This document shows positions 63,773 through 64,000 of a stretch of DNA of 64,000 nucleotides, piece by piece. The stretch is from the NCBI RefSeq assembly GCF_036688685.1, contig NZ_JAQQPS010000004.1, positions 62,001-126,000 on the forward strand, given 5' to 3'. A program made the position numbers and the translations under genes. The notes beneath the pieces were generated by a model. That model did no database searches, was not told the DNA's origin, and saw only the letters and a list, made by a program, of their open reading frames with translations. The first letter of the stretch is position 1. Every line of letters begins with the position of its first letter. The DNA is from JALYUM01 sp036688685. GTDB lineage: Bacteria; Pseudomonadota; Gammaproteobacteria; Burkholderiales; Burkholderiaceae_D.

Positions 63773-64000
63773 TCACCAGTAGCCGAGAACCTTCCACCAG
63801 GCACCGCCGACGACGGCAAATATCGCCAGTTCCAGCACGCACATCACGAAGCCGACGCGCCACCACAGTCCCATCGTCACGTAGCCGCTTCCGAAGATGA
63901 TCGGCGAGGTGCCGGTGGCGTAGTGGGTCAGCGTCATCATGATCGAGGAGCCGGCCGTCATCATCAACAGGAACGGCACCAGCCAGGCGGCCGGCAGCAG
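63773..64000 (-). CDS. DASS-family anion:sodium symporter, C-terminal fragment
   Basis: The frame is open to the right edge. The visible ~75 residues end MTLTHYATGTSPIIFGSGYV and WWRVGFVMCVLELAIFAVVGGAWWKVLGYW. The TGTSPIIFGSGYV signature is that of divalent anion:Na+ symporters (dicarboxylate/2-oxoglutarate translocators). The protein is cut by the window end. Ends 67 bases before the PhoD gene start. Confidence 0.75.
   Translation of the reverse strand: MLPAAWLVPFLLMMTAGSSIMMTLTHYATGTSPIIFGSGYVTMGLWWRVGFVMCVLELAIFAVVGGAWWKVLGYW

Noticed and set aside
1..64000. CRISPR array
   Set aside because: No run of regularly spaced identical repeats was seen, and no cas genes.

Overview
The window is a high-GC proteobacterial chromosome segment, most likely from a betaproteobacterium of the Oxalobacteraceae (Massilia/Duganella type). 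This is inferred from a short PEP-CTERM protein, the two-gene glucarate/galactarate module, a Prc-type protease and the general codon and GC style. No rRNA or ribosomal marker is present, so genus-level placement is not proven.

Region 1 (1-~23,330) is the right part of a prophage that begins outside the window. It holds the end of a tail tape-measure gene, tail hub/tip and fibre-like genes (3346-9540), a lysis block (9674-10919), and then an accessory zone of lower GC and broken reading frames (~11,000-21,300). The accessory zone carries a cytoplasmic subtilase plus alpha/beta-hydrolase pair, an SGNH-hydrolase pseudogene, a large serine recombinase, an M15 peptidase and small orphan genes. 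The prophage ends with three translationally coupled genes: tyrosine integrase, excisionase-like protein and AlpA/MerR-like HTH protein. These abut the 3' end of tRNA-Leu(UAA), the evident attachment site.

Region 2 (23,500-38,300) is core-type chromosome: an orphan ParB-domain protein, a penicillin-acylase-family hydrolase, thymidine kinase, a membrane protein with an HExxH motif, the Prc/Tsp protease, a PEP-CTERM protein, two MaoC-fold hydratases, a secreted esterase, and a glucarate/galactarate module (kdgD, ketoglutarate-semialdehyde dehydrogenase, divergent MFS permease).

Region 3 (38,300-40,700) is a small scrapyard. It contains two different IS110-family remnants and a pair of imperfect ~100-bp inverted repeats enclosing two orphan genes.

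Region 4 (40,755-48,106) has a TetR regulator with a perfect 18-bp palindromic operator, divergent from a tightly overlapping seven-gene operon: FAD oxidoreductase, DUF1365, cyclopropane-fatty-acid-synthase-like methyltransferase, MFS, DUF3833 lipoprotein, SDR and NTF2-like protein. A DUF2177-like membrane protein follows convergently. It looks like a regulated membrane-lipid modification pathway.

Region 5 (48,215-59,187) is a bidirectional stress-signalling locus of the TerD/TerY type. The left arm encodes TerY, TerD, a second TerY, TerY with a C-terminal zinc ribbon, a PP2C phosphatase and a protein kinase. The right arm encodes TerD, TerF and three AIM24-domain paralogues. A 12-bp palindrome lies between the arms. 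No TerC is present, so tellurite resistance should not be assumed.

The window closes with Dps, a DUF4126-like membrane protein, a threonine-dehydratase-like enzyme coupled to a gamma-carbonic-anhydrase-like protein, a Tat-exported PhoD-type phosphatase and the end of a DASS-type transporter.
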